A stretch of DNA of 64,000 nt from the NCBI GenBank assembly GCA_017433375.1, contig JAFRHG010000003.1, forward strand, positions 62,001-126,000. Direction: 5' to 3'. Under the pieces are notes generated by a model. That model saw nothing but the letters and a program-made list of their open reading frames with translations, did not search any database and had not been told where the DNA came from. Made by a program: the position numbers and the translations under genes. Below are positions 45,252-52,740 of the stretch, one piece after another. Each line of letters begins with the position of its first letter. The first letter of the stretch is position 1. The DNA comes from Bacillota bacterium (lineage in GTDB: Bacteria; Bacillota; Clostridia; Peptostreptococcales; Anaerovoracaceae).

Positions 45252-46391
45252 ATGAGAATCAGGATCAACAAACCGGAGCAGCAGAAAGAAAGCCAGTGGT
45301 CCGGCGGCAAAACGTGGGAACTGGGCATCTTTCCCGAGTCCGCGTCCTATCTGGACCGGGATTTTGTCTGGCGGCTGAGCACGGCCTCCTCAGACCGGGA
45401 GGAGTCCTCCTTTTCCAAGCTGCAGGGATATGACCGCATCCTCATGGTCCTGGAAGGGGATGTGGTACTGGCCCACGGCGATGAACGGTCCGTCCATCTG
45501 GGAGAGATGGAGCAGGACCGCTTTGACGGCGGTGTCAAGACCCGCTGTTTCGGCAAGCTGACCAGGGATTATAACCTGATCATGGCCCAGGGCTGCGAGG
45601 GAAGCCTCCGCACAGCGGAAGTCGCTTCCGAAGCGGAAAAGGTGACATCCGAGGCGCCCCTGTCCGATTACCGCTCCTTCGGCGTCTATGTGCTGGAGGG
45701 ATATGTGGTGATGAACTGCGGGGAGCGGAGCGAGATGCTTCATCCCGGTGAGCAGGCCATGGTGGATCTGGCTCCGGGAGAGGATGAGCATCTGTCCCTG
45801 ATGGGCGAGGGGCGGTGCGTCCTGGCGGAAGTTGCCTTTGCGGTGGAAGAGGAGGCGGGAGAGCCTGCCGCAGCTGAGGAAGCACCCGGGAATACCGAAT
45901 CGGGCGGATCCTTTTTTTCCGAATACGGAACCTGCATGCGGCTGCTTATGCGGAACAACCGGTGGTTCCGGGTCTTTCGCCGGGAGGGGAATGACGGGAT
46001 CTACTACGATAAGGCCCTGACCGACGCCCTCAGGATCCTGGAACGCCGGTACATCACCACCATCGTCTGGGCCATCGGCGCCTTTCTCTGCTTCGTGCCC
46101 CTGGTGCTGAACGGGAACCCCTTCGGATGTATTCTGGCAGCGGCGATCTTTTCCGTGGTTCACATTCTGCTGATCGCGCCCAGGATCTACTGGCATTTCC
46201 TGCCCCATCCCATCAGCGCTCACATGAAGCCGGTGGATGAGCTGAACGCCTTCGAACGGCTCCACCATGAGGAGACCATCGCGGAGAATCCCCAGCTGGA
46301 CCGCCTTATGCGCAAGTACAAATCCGATGATGAAAACTACTTTGCCGACGAGGATTCCATCCTGTACCGGCTGGTCAGGAAAGATAAATGA
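45252..46391 (+). CDS. HutD-like cupin domain fused to a membrane domain
   Basis: The first 200 residues resemble HutD (SQWSGGKTWELGIFPESASY and FSKLQGYDRILMVLEG, split for length), a cupin protein of histidine-degradation loci whose role is unclear. The rest is different: an acidic Ala/Glu linker (about 203-220), a charged region, two hydrophobic segments (TIVWAIGAFLCFVPLVLNG and FGCILAAAIFSVVHILLIA, about 272-310) and a cytoplasmic tail. The 379-residue fusion is longer than plain HutD by about 180 residues. No hut gene is nearby. It overlaps the next gene by four bases. Confidence 0.75.
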   Translation: MRIRINKPEQQKESQWSGGKTWELGIFPESASYLDRDFVWRLSTASSDREESSFSKLQGYDRILMVLEGDVVLAHGDERSVHLGEMEQDRFDGGVKTRCFGKLTRDYNLIMAQGCEGSLRTAEVASEAEKVTSEAPLSDYRSFGVYVLEGYVVMNCGERSEMLHPGEQAMVDLAPGEDEHLSLMGEGRCVLAEVAFAVEEEAGEPAAAEEAPGNTESGGSFFSEYGTCMRLLMRNNRWFRVFRREGNDGIYYDKALTDALRILERRYITTIVWAIGAFLCFVPLVLNGNPFGCILAAAIFSVVHILLIAPRIYWHFLPHPISAHMKPVDELNAFERLHHEETIAENPQLDRLMRKYKSDDENYFADEDSILYRLVRKDK

Positions 46392-47584
46392 GACGGGAAC
46401 TGATCGCGACGGCGACCTTCGGCCTGGAGGCTGTGGTGCGCCGGGAAATCCAATCGCTGGGCTATGAGGTTGTCCGAACAGAAGACGGGAAGGTGACCTA
46501 TCTCGCCGATGAGCGGGGAATCGTCCGCTCCAATCTTTGGCTGCGCTGCGCCGATCGGGTCCTTCTTAAGGTGGCCGAGTTCGATGCGCCGGATTTTGAG
46601 ACCCTCTTTCAGCGGACGGGCGGTATTCCCTGGGAGGAGATCATCCCCGCGGACGGCCGGTTCACCGTACTCTGCACCACGGTGAAATCCGCCCTCCATA
46701 ACGAGCCGGCCTGCCAGCGGACGGTCAAAAAGGCCATAGCTCTCCGCCTGCAGGAATTCTATGTCCGGGAGTCCATGCCGGAAACGGGAGCGGCCTATAC
46801 GGTGAAGCTGACCCTTCTCCGTGACCGGGCGACGCTGACCATCGACACCAGCGGCGCTGGCCTGCACAAGCGGGGCTACCGGGTCACCAGTGTGGCGGCC
46901 CCCATGAAAGAGACCCTGGCAGCGGCCCTGGTGCAGCTGTCCTTCTGGAAGCCCGGACGCCTTCTCATCGATCCCTGCTGCGGCAGCGGAACCATTCCCA
47001 TCGAAGCGGCCATGATCGGCGCCAATATCGCTCCGGGGCTTTCCCGCGGTTTCGCCTCGGAGGAATGGGAGATCATCGGAGAAGACATCTGGAAAGAAGA
47101 GCGGAGAGAGGCCTTCGCCGCGATCCGGCAGGATGCCAGCCTGGAGATCTGTGCTTCGGACGTTGACCCCCGCGCCCTGGAAGCGGCCCGTGAAAACGCG
47201 GAGGAGGCCGGCGTGGGGGACATCATCCGCCTGAAGCAGATATCTCTTGCTGACCGGGTGAAGACCGGAGACTTCCGGCAGGAGGGGACGGTGGTGGTGA
47301 CCAATCCGCCCTACGGAGAGCGGATCGGGGAAAAGAAGACCATTGCCGGGATCTACGCCTCCTTCCGGCTGGCCATGGAGGTGAATCCGGGGCTGAGCCT
47401 CTTCGCCATCACGGCGGATAAGGGAATAGAGGAAGCGCTGGGACGCAAAGCGGACCGCCGCCGGAAACTGTTCAACGGCAACATCGAGGCCACCTATTAT
47501 CAGTTTCACGGGCAGCGGCTCGGGAGAAAATCTGTGGATATGGCCGGCAGCGGCCCGGTCGCGGATCGGCGGCAGGACGGCTAA
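46388..47584 (+). CDS. THUMP-domain class I RNA methyltransferase (RlmL-like)
   Basis: Predicted guanine-N2 methyltransferase acting on 23S rRNA. The 398 residues start with a ferredoxin-like and THUMP region (ATFGLEAVVRREIQSLGYEV) and continue into an AdoMet domain with LLIDPCCGSGTIPIEAAMIG near 195 and the catalytic VVTNPPYGERIG near 305. This corresponds to the N-terminal half of E. coli RlmL, the usual form in Firmicutes. The start overlaps the upstream stop (ATGA). Its 3' end overlaps the convergent tetR gene by four bases. Confidence 0.9.
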   Translation: MRRELIATATFGLEAVVRREIQSLGYEVVRTEDGKVTYLADERGIVRSNLWLRCADRVLLKVAEFDAPDFETLFQRTGGIPWEEIIPADGRFTVLCTTVKSALHNEPACQRTVKKAIALRLQEFYVRESMPETGAAYTVKLTLLRDRATLTIDTSGAGLHKRGYRVTSVAAPMKETLAAALVQLSFWKPGRLLIDPCCGSGTIPIEAAMIGANIAPGLSRGFASEEWEIIGEDIWKEERREAFAAIRQDASLEICASDVDPRALEAARENAEEAGVGDIIRLKQISLADRVKTGDFRQEGTVVVTNPPYGERIGEKKTIAGIYASFRLAMEVNPGLSLFAITADKGIEEALGRKADRRRKLFNGNIEATYYQFHGQRLGRKSVDMAGSGPVADRRQDG

Positions 47585-48165
47585 CGGCAGAGTCCCTTGA
47601 GGAAGAGGGGAAGGATTTGGCGGGAATACTGGTAGAGGGAGTAGTTGCCGCTGGACAGGCACCAGTCGTACATCATGCCCCGCTCGAACATGGCGTAGGC
47701 CCGCATCAGGTCGTTGATGCTCAGGTCTTCCCGGAAATAGCCCTTCTGCTGGCCTTCCATGGCGATCTGCCGAAGCAGGCGGTAATAGGTCCGGTCAGGC
47801 TCCAGCAGGTGCTTTTCACCCCGGGTGATCAGCTGGTTGGAAAAGAGCTGGGAGAGCAGGGTGACGGAGACGGTATTCTCGATCATCAGAAACAGCTCCT
47901 GGTTGATCAGGGTCAGCTTCTCCAGAGGATCCAGGTCCGGATCCATCTTTTCCTGCAGCTCCTCGTATTTCTCGTCAAAGAGATAGGACAGGGACCCCAT
48001 GAGGGCGTCCTTGGATTCGAAATAATGGTAGAAGGATCCCTTGGACGTGTGGGATGCCTCCACGATGTCATCGATGGTCGTGTTGTCGTAGCCGTACTGG
48101 TAGAAGAGCCTCCAGGCGGCGGAGACGATGCGGCTTTTTGTCTGGTTTCGGTTGCTTTTTCTCAT
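47581..48165 (-). CDS. TetR-family transcriptional regulator
   Basis: A 194-residue repressor-type protein. The N-terminal helix-turn-helix reads SRIVSAAWRLFYQYGYDNTT and IDDIVEASHTSKGSFYHYF; the C-terminal ligand domain is variable. The ATG at 48165 (minus strand) has AGGAG five bases upstream and is preferred to one at 48195. It is divergent from putP. A palindrome at 48197-48211, just inside its transcription start, is a likely autoregulatory operator, so it may also control putP and the barnase/barstar pair. Confidence 0.88.
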   Translation of the reverse strand: MRKSNRNQTKSRIVSAAWRLFYQYGYDNTTIDDIVEASHTSKGSFYHYFESKDALMGSLSYLFDEKYEELQEKMDPDLDPLEKLTLINQELFLMIENTVSVTLLSQLFSNQLITRGEKHLLEPDRTYYRLLRQIAMEGQQKGYFREDLSINDLMRAYAMFERGMMYDWCLSSGNYSLYQYSRQILPLFLKGLCR

Positions 48166-48196
48166 GGGAACTCCTGATTCTGGTTTTACTCTCAAT

Positions 48197-48211
48197 AATC
48201 ATTCTATGATT
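48197..48211. promoter_or_regulatory. Palindrome, candidate TetR operator
   Basis: AATCAT-TCT-ATGATT, a perfect inverted repeat with a three-base centre. It abuts the tetR -10 box (minus strand, 48217-48212) and covers the predicted tetR start site. Confidence 0.55.
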
Positions 48212-48240
48212 AGTCTATAGTAAATATGTTGGAAAATCAA
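48212..48240 (-). promoter_or_regulatory. Promoter of tetR
   Basis: On the minus strand TTGATT (48240-48235) and TAGACT (48217-48212) are 17 bases apart, about 45 bases upstream of the tetR start codon. Confidence 0.55.
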
Positions 48241-48248
48241 CAGTTATC

Positions 48249-48277
48249 TTGAAATTATCCATTTGAATTATTCTAAT
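48249..48277 (+). promoter_or_regulatory. Promoter of putP
   Basis: TTGAAA (48249-48254), 17 bases, TCTAAT (48272-48277). Transcription would begin near 48284, giving a leader of about 110 bases that contains the terminator at 48335-48365. Confidence 0.6.
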
Positions 48278-48334
48278 CAGTTCATAATCAAGTCGATCTT
48301 TTATCCGGTTTCATGAAGTGTTACACTGTGGGCG

Positions 48335-48365
48335 GTGCCGGAACGGGTCCGGCACTGGCTTTTTT
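48335..48365 (+). terminator. Intrinsic terminator in the putP leader
   Basis: GTGCCGGA and TCCGGCAC form a perfect 8-bp stem around ACGGG, followed by a T-rich tail (48360-48365). No + strand gene ends upstream, so it lies in the untranslated leader of putP and suggests attenuation. Confidence 0.75.
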
Positions 48366-48393
48366 ATTGAACAACAGGAGAAGTGAAGTAACG

Positions 48394-49902
48394 ATGTTGG
48401 AAATTGTTGTTTTTATTCTGTACTTTGTCATTCTGTTCTTCGTGGCCATGGTGTTCTTCATCAACGGCAGCAACCGGGATCAGAAAGACTTCTTCCTCGG
48501 GGGACGTTCCATGGGACCCTGGGTCACGGCTATGTCCGCCCAGGCATCGGACATGTCCGCCTGGCTTCTGATGGGCCTGCCCGGATCGGTTCTGGCCTTC
48601 GGCTTCGGACAGATCTGGATCGGCATCGGTCTGGCCCTGGGAACGGCGGCCAACTGGATATTCTGCGCTAAACGGCTGCGCCGGTTCTCCAAGGCGGCCA
48701 ATGACTCCATCACGGTGCCCCAGTATCTGACCAACCGGTTCGCCAGCAAGAGCCCGGTTCTCCAGGTGGTCTGCGCGCTGATCTTCCTGCTCTCCTTTAC
48801 CATCTACGTATCCTCGGCCTTCGTGGCAGGAACTTCCGTGCTCACCATGCTGTTCCCGGAGATCAACGAACGGCTGGCCATGACCATCTTCGCCCTGATC
48901 ATCATCGCCTATACCTTCCTGGGCGGATTCAAGGCGGTCTGCTGGACCGACTTTTTCCAGGGCATCCTGATGCTGCTTGCCCTGCTGGCCATCCCCATCA
49001 TCGTTTCCGCTACCATGAATCTGGACACGGGGCTGCTGTCCCAGGTCTATGAATATACCGACGCCGCTTCCGGCGAGGTGGTCACCTGCGACTTCGGCAC
49101 TGGGCTCTTCACCTCCAGCTGGCAGGATGTGGTCTCCGGACTTGCCTGGGGTCTCGGCTACTTCGGCATGCCCCACATCATCGTCCGGTTCATGTCCATC
49201 GAAAAACCTTCCATGGTGAAGAAATCGGCGGTCATCGCCATCGTCTGGGTCGTCCTTTCCCTGGGCGCGGCCTGCCTCATGGCTTATCAGGCGAGAATGA
49301 TCGTGGCGGAGGAGCTGCTGACGGTCGGCGCACAGAAGACCGTATTCATCGTTATGGCGCGGCGTTTCTTCCCGCCGATCATTTCCGGCTTCCTGCTTGC
49401 GGCCATCATGGCGGCATCCGTTTCCACAGCGGACTCCCAGCTGCTGGTCGCCTCCAGTTCCTTCACCGCTGACCTGTATCAGCCCATCTTCCACAAGGAA
49501 TCCAAAGGAAAGGAACTGCTGATGGTCGGCCGGATCACGGTCATCATCATCGCCATCATCGCTTACTTCGTCGCCTCATCCAAGGGGGCAGGAGCCCAGG
49601 CCATCATGAATCTGGTGGAGAACGCCTGGGGCGTCTTCGGCGCGGCCTTCGGCCCGACGATCCTGCTGTCCCTCTTCTGGCGGCGGTTCAACTATGCCGG
49701 CGCCTGTGCCGGCGTCATCGTCGGCGCAGCGGTGGATATCATCTGGCTTCTTTGCCTCTCCGGTACAGGGGTCTATGAGATCCTTCCCGGATTCATCTGC
49801 GGCGGCATTGCAGCTATCATTGTGACCATGGTCACGCCGGAACCGAATAAGGCGGTGACGGACATCTACGATCACGCTACGGATAAGAATATAGATGACT
49901 AA
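48394..49902 (+). CDS. putP: Sodium/proline symporter
   Basis: Sodium-coupled solute importer of the SSS family, probably for proline. The 502-residue protein is hydrophobic with about 12-13 membrane segments. DFFLGGRSMGPWVTAMSAQA, ASDMSAWLLMGLPG and the FVAGTSVLTMLF region are typical of PutP. The ATG at 48394 follows AGGAG (48376-48380); an upstream in-frame ATG at 48313 lies before the leader terminator and is rejected. Its TAA stop overlaps the next start codon by one base (TAATG), coupling it to a barnase-like gene. Confidence 0.93.
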   Translation: MLEIVVFILYFVILFFVAMVFFINGSNRDQKDFFLGGRSMGPWVTAMSAQASDMSAWLLMGLPGSVLAFGFGQIWIGIGLALGTAANWIFCAKRLRRFSKAANDSITVPQYLTNRFASKSPVLQVVCALIFLLSFTIYVSSAFVAGTSVLTMLFPEINERLAMTIFALIIIAYTFLGGFKAVCWTDFFQGILMLLALLAIPIIVSATMNLDTGLLSQVYEYTDAASGEVVTCDFGTGLFTSSWQDVVSGLAWGLGYFGMPHIIVRFMSIEKPSMVKKSAVIAIVWVVLSLGAACLMAYQARMIVAEELLTVGAQKTVFIVMARRFFPPIISGFLLAAIMAASVSTADSQLLVASSSFTADLYQPIFHKESKGKELLMVGRITVIIIAIIAYFVASSKGAGAQAIMNLVENAWGVFGAAFGPTILLSLFWRRFNYAGACAGVIVGAAVDIIWLLCLSGTGVYEILPGFICGGIAAIIVTMVTPEPNKAVTDIYDHATDKNIDD

Positions 49903-50435
49903 TGAACAGAACGAGTAAAACAAGACGGATAATCACCATTCTTCTGGCTGCGGTGCTTCTGGCTGCCGTTGCCTTTTGCACGGGCTGCGGAAGCAAAAGC
50001 CAGGAGCAGGACACGACGGCGACGACGGCGGAGCAGACGACGGCCGCCTCACAGACGGAAGCAACGGATGATTCGGATGTGACGAAAGCGGCCTCCGAAG
50101 TCCGGGAGGACGGCACCTACGACTCCCGGGACGAGGTCACCGCTTATCTCCTCGCCTACGGCCGGCTTCCGGACAACTACATCACCAAAGATGAGGCCCG
50201 CCAGCTCGGTTGGGAGGGCGGTTCCCTGGAGCGCTATGCCCCGGGCATGTGCATCGGCGGCGACCGCTTCGGGAACTACGAAGGCCTGCTGCCCGAAGGG
50301 GAATATCAGGAGTGCGACATCGACACCCTGGGCAAGGAGAACAGGGGGCCGAAGCGGCTGGTCTTTTCTGATGAGGCCATCTATTACACGGATGATCATT
50401 ACGGCTCCTTTACCAAGATGGCAGAGAGGAAATAA
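49902..50435 (+). CDS. Barnase-family ribonuclease, probable lipoprotein
   Basis: An extracellular-type RNase. The 177-residue precursor has a basic N-terminus, a hydrophobic segment and a lipobox-like CTGC (Cys29), then a Thr/Ala/Glu-rich linker. The mature domain (about 72-177) follows barnase closely: RLPDNYITKDEARQLGW, a catalytic Glu137 (ECDID), Arg152 (PKRLVFSDE) and His166 (DDHYGSFTK). All three catalytic residues are present. The start codon overlaps the putP stop, and the inhibitor gene follows two bases later. A surface-bound ribonuclease with a cytoplasmic inhibitor is the expected arrangement. Confidence 0.9.
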   Translation: MNRTSKTRRIITILLAAVLLAAVAFCTGCGSKSQEQDTTATTAEQTTAASQTEATDDSDVTKAASEVREDGTYDSRDEVTAYLLAYGRLPDNYITKDEARQLGWEGGSLERYAPGMCIGGDRFGNYEGLLPEGEYQECDIDTLGKENRGPKRLVFSDEAIYYTDDHYGSFTKMAERK

Positions 50436-50437
50436 TT

Positions 50438-50701
50438 ATGGAAATCTATAAAGTCGATCTGGCCGGGGTCACCGGCATTGCACAGCTCCATGACCGGCTG
50501 GCGGAGGCGTTGCCTTTGCCCGAGTGGTACGGCAGGAACCTGGACGCCCTGAACGATGCTCTGTCGGAGATGCAGGGGGAGATCATGATCCAGGGCATCG
50601 AAGAAGCCGATGATGACATGACGGACTACCTGGACCGCTTCCAGGCGGTCTGTATCGACGCGGACCGGGATAACCCGCTTCTGCGCATCATGTTCCGCTG
50701 A
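50438..50701 (+). CDS. Barstar-family ribonuclease inhibitor
   Basis: An 87-residue acidic cytoplasmic protein that should bind and block the adjacent barnase-like enzyme until it is exported. LPEWYGRNLDALNDALSE is the barstar signature containing the Asp that fills the barnase active site. The ribosome-binding site GAGAGGAAA lies inside the end of the RNase gene, so the two are coupled. The TTGCCTTTGC decamer falls within this gene (50510-50519), coding LPLP with rare TTG codons. Confidence 0.92.
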   Translation: MEIYKVDLAGVTGIAQLHDRLAEALPLPEWYGRNLDALNDALSEMQGEIMIQGIEEADDDMTDYLDRFQAVCIDADRDNPLLRIMFR

Positions 50702-50732
50702 GTTAAGAGCCCATTATCACAACTGGAAATTA

Positions 50733-50761
50733 TTGACAATTAATCCCTCCCGTGGTACGAT
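50733..50761 (+). promoter_or_regulatory. Promoter of the DUF5688 gene
   Basis: TTGACA (50733-50738), 17 bases, TACGAT (50756-50761). Its spacer contains the left arm of the inverted repeat at 50741-50800. Confidence 0.7.
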
Positions 50762-50800
50762 GACATGGAAAATATTTCCATATAACCAAGGGAGGGATTA
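50741..50800. repeat. Nested inverted repeat over the promoter and ribosome-binding site
   Basis: Outer arms TAATCCCTCCC (50741-50751) and GGGAGGGATTA (50790-50800) are perfectly complementary and extend by TGG/CCA after one mismatch. An inner palindrome ATGGAAA-ATA-TTTCCAT spans 50765-50781. The right outer arm is the ribosome-binding site of the gene at 50804. The left outer arm lies between -35 and -10, so it is absent from transcripts started here and present only in read-through transcripts. Confidence 0.85.
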
Positions 50801-50803
50801 GTT

Positions 50804-51652
50804 ATGTTGAATTATGAAGCATTCTGTGCCGTTATCACAGGGAGAATCAAAGATCATCTGCCGGGGGAATTCCGGGATCACGAGCCGACGATCCGGGCGG
50901 TGAGAAAGATCAACGGGGAGAAGGACGGCTTCTGTCTTGAGCCGCCGGAGCAGGAGGAGTTTGTTCCTTTGCCGGTGCTGTACCTGGACGATGTCTACCA
51001 GGATTATCTTACCGACGAGGACATCGACCGGGTGCTGGAATGCATGGCGGAGGTGATCACGGCCAACACGGGCAGGCAGCTGCCCGATGAACTGAAAGGG
51101 GATTACTCCGCCTTCCGGGATTGCGTCGTGGTGAATCTGATCAGCGGACAGCTGAACGAGCGGCTTCTGGATGAAGTGCCTCATCGGAAGATCCTCGATA
51201 TGGCGGCGGTGTACCGGGTGATCTTCCGCTGGGATGAGGCGGGGGTCAACTCCTTTATCGTGAGCAACGAAATGATGGAGGATATGGGCGTGACGGAAGA
51301 GGAACTCTTTGACCTGGCCAGGACCAATTCACGCCGGATGTTCCCCGCCAGAGTGATCGAGGGGAAGGACTCCGTAGTCGTCATGACCAATGAATCGGGA
51401 ATGAACGGGGCATCCACCATGCTCTATGAACGGGAGATGCGGGACCTGTCCCGCAGGATGGGAGGGGACTTCTACATCCTGCCCAGTTCCGTTCACGAAT
51501 TCTTCGCCGTGCCCGTTCACGCGGCCAGCCCGGAATACCTGAAGAAGCTGCTGGAGCAGGGGAACGGCACGGTGACCGATTACCAGGAAATCCTGTCCTC
51601 CTCCATCTACCGCTATAGCGAGGAGCGGGGGACGCTGAAGCAGTGCGACTGA
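50804..51652 (+). CDS. DUF5688 family protein
   Basis: A 282-residue cytoplasmic protein of a family of unknown function common in gut Clostridia. The N-terminal part is acidic; a central stretch with ILDMAAVYRVIFRWDE and a C-terminal stretch with FYILPSSVHEFFAVPVH are family-like. There is no signal peptide, membrane segment or catalytic motif I can identify. GGGAGGG (50790-50796) precedes the ATG and is part of the large inverted repeat. It is convergent with the small peptide gene at 51721-51807. Confidence 0.85.
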   Translation: MLNYEAFCAVITGRIKDHLPGEFRDHEPTIRAVRKINGEKDGFCLEPPEQEEFVPLPVLYLDDVYQDYLTDEDIDRVLECMAEVITANTGRQLPDELKGDYSAFRDCVVVNLISGQLNERLLDEVPHRKILDMAAVYRVIFRWDEAGVNSFIVSNEMMEDMGVTEEELFDLARTNSRRMFPARVIEGKDSVVVMTNESGMNGASTMLYEREMRDLSRRMGGDFYILPSSVHEFFAVPVHAASPEYLKKLLEQGNGTVTDYQEILSSSIYRYSEERGTLKQCD

Positions 51653-51659
51653 AGGGAGT

Positions 51660-51692
51660 GAAAAAAAACGGCAGTGCCATTGGCGCTGCCGT
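51660..51692 (-). terminator. Terminator of the minus-strand small gene
   Basis: ACGGCAGTGCC and GGCGCTGCCGT (51668-51692) form an 11-bp stem with one wobble around ATT. Read on the minus strand it is followed by eight T (51667-51660). The + strand side has A rather than T, so it serves minus-strand transcripts. Confidence 0.8.
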
Positions 51693-51720
51693 AAAAAATA
51701 TGTTCAAGAACCATATTTGT

Positions 51721-51807
51721 TTAGAGCTGTCCCTTTGCGACGATTCTGTCGATCATCTCGGCACAGGTGGCCAGATCGTGCATCATCGTTTTCACAAAGC
51801 TTAACAT
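51721..51807 (-). CDS. Small gene for a 28-residue amphipathic peptide
   Basis: The peptide reads MLSFVKTMMHDLATC then AEMIDRIVAKGQL. Hydrophobic residues fall at 2, 5, 9, 12, 16, 19 and 23, the 3-4 spacing of an amphipathic helix. AGAGGG sits four or more bases before the ATG. A promoter (51859-51887), a leader of about 45 bases and a terminator (51692-51660) frame it, making a complete transcript of about 190 bases. The function is unknown; a signalling, toxin-like or membrane-associated peptide is possible. A longer in-frame reading to 51915 has no support. Confidence 0.55.
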   Translation of the reverse strand: MLSFVKTMMHDLATCAEMIDRIVAKGQL

Positions 51808-51858
51808 AGTATCCCTCTTTTCTTCATGGTGTGTTGAAATGCTTTTGCTTACGGTTAT

Positions 51859-51887
51859 AGTATATGGTTTAGTTTGCTCCATTTCAA
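51859..51887 (-). promoter_or_regulatory. Promoter of the 28-codon gene
   Basis: On the minus strand TTGAAA (51887-51882), 17 bases, TATACT (51864-51859). Confidence 0.65.
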
Positions 51888-51984
51888 GGGTCAATACAGT
51901 ACTGGTTTGCGGCATTGACGCTGGTGAACCGGGTCAAGTAGTCTGAAAATTGCAAAAGCAACGCCGGCTCTTTCCCGGTCAGAA

Positions 51985-51994
51985 TTGCCTTTGC
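51985..51994 (-). repeat. Second intergenic copy of the GCAAAGGCAA decamer
   Basis: TTGCCTTTGC on the + strand within the 350-base gap between two divergent transcription units. A near match GCAAAAGCAA lies just upstream at 51953. I see no gene in 51900-52120. Confidence 0.75.
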
Positions 51995-52098
51995 ATGGGC
52001 TGGACCAACTGCAAATGCTTGCTCCGCGGCTTTGACCGTCCTTCATCCGGTCGTTCCGCACTTCCCCGGACAAAGTTGCGATGGAATGGGCAGGAAAA

Positions 52099-52127
52099 TA
52101 GACGGAAGGGGAAAAATAGTGTATAGT
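52099..52127 (+). promoter_or_regulatory. Promoter candidate for the cyclo-ligase-larB unit
   Basis: TAGACG (52099-52104), 17 bases, TATAGT (52122-52127), ending 29 bases before the start codon at 52156. Confidence 0.45.
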
Positions 52128-52155
52128 TATCGGGAGACGAAGCAAAGGAATGGAA

Positions 52156-52740
52156 ATGGATACACAGACGGAAAGACAAACCAAGAAGGAACTGCGCGGG
52201 CCCATTCTGGCCAGACGGAAGGCCATGAGCACCGATGAGGTGGACAGCCTCTCCCGGATCATCTGCGGGAAAATACAGCAGATGGATGTCTACCGTGAGG
52301 CCGATGACATCTGCCTCTACATGCCCATCCGCAACGAGGTGGATGTGACCGGGCTTATCGGGCCGGCCAGAAGGCAGGGAAAGAAGGTCTGGATCCCCCT
52401 GGTGACCGGGGAGACCATGGTCTTCAACGCCTATGAGGAAGACAAGATGGGGGAGGAAGGAGCATTCCACATCCCCGAGTCCTCTTCGGAGGAGATCCTT
52501 TCGCCTTCCGAAAACACGCTGATCATCATGCCGGGATCGGTCTTCGATGTCCACGGCAACCGGATCGGCTACGGCGGGGGGTATTATGACCGCTATCTGC
52601 AGCAGTATCCCTTCTGCCGGACGGCGGCCGTCTGTTACGATTTTCAGATCGTGGATCAGCTTCCGGCGGAGGAACACGACCGGAAGCCGGAGCTGATCGT
52701 CAGCGAATGCCGGGTGTTTCGGCAGGAGGATATAGCATGA
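52156..52740 (+). CDS. 5-formyltetrahydrofolate cyclo-ligase
   Basis: Converts 5-formyl-THF to 5,10-methenyl-THF using ATP. The 194-residue protein has an N-terminal basic segment (RGPILARRKAMSTDE), YMPIRNEVD, and the nucleotide-binding signature RIGYGGGYYDRYL. Two in-frame ATGs exist at 52150 and 52156; the second is chosen because AAGGA lies seven bases before it and only one base before the first. Its stop overlaps larB (ATGA). Confidence 0.92.
   Translation: MDTQTERQTKKELRGPILARRKAMSTDEVDSLSRIICGKIQQMDVYREADDICLYMPIRNEVDVTGLIGPARRQGKKVWIPLVTGETMVFNAYEEDKMGEEGAFHIPESSSEEILSPSENTLIIMPGSVFDVHGNRIGYGGGYYDRYLQQYPFCRTAAVCYDFQIVDQLPAEEHDRKPELIVSECRVFRQEDIA

Noticed and set aside
51721-51915. 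64-codon version of the small minus-strand gene
   Set aside because: The extra 36 codons cover the predicted promoter and leader; only the internal ATG at 51807 has a ribosome-binding site.
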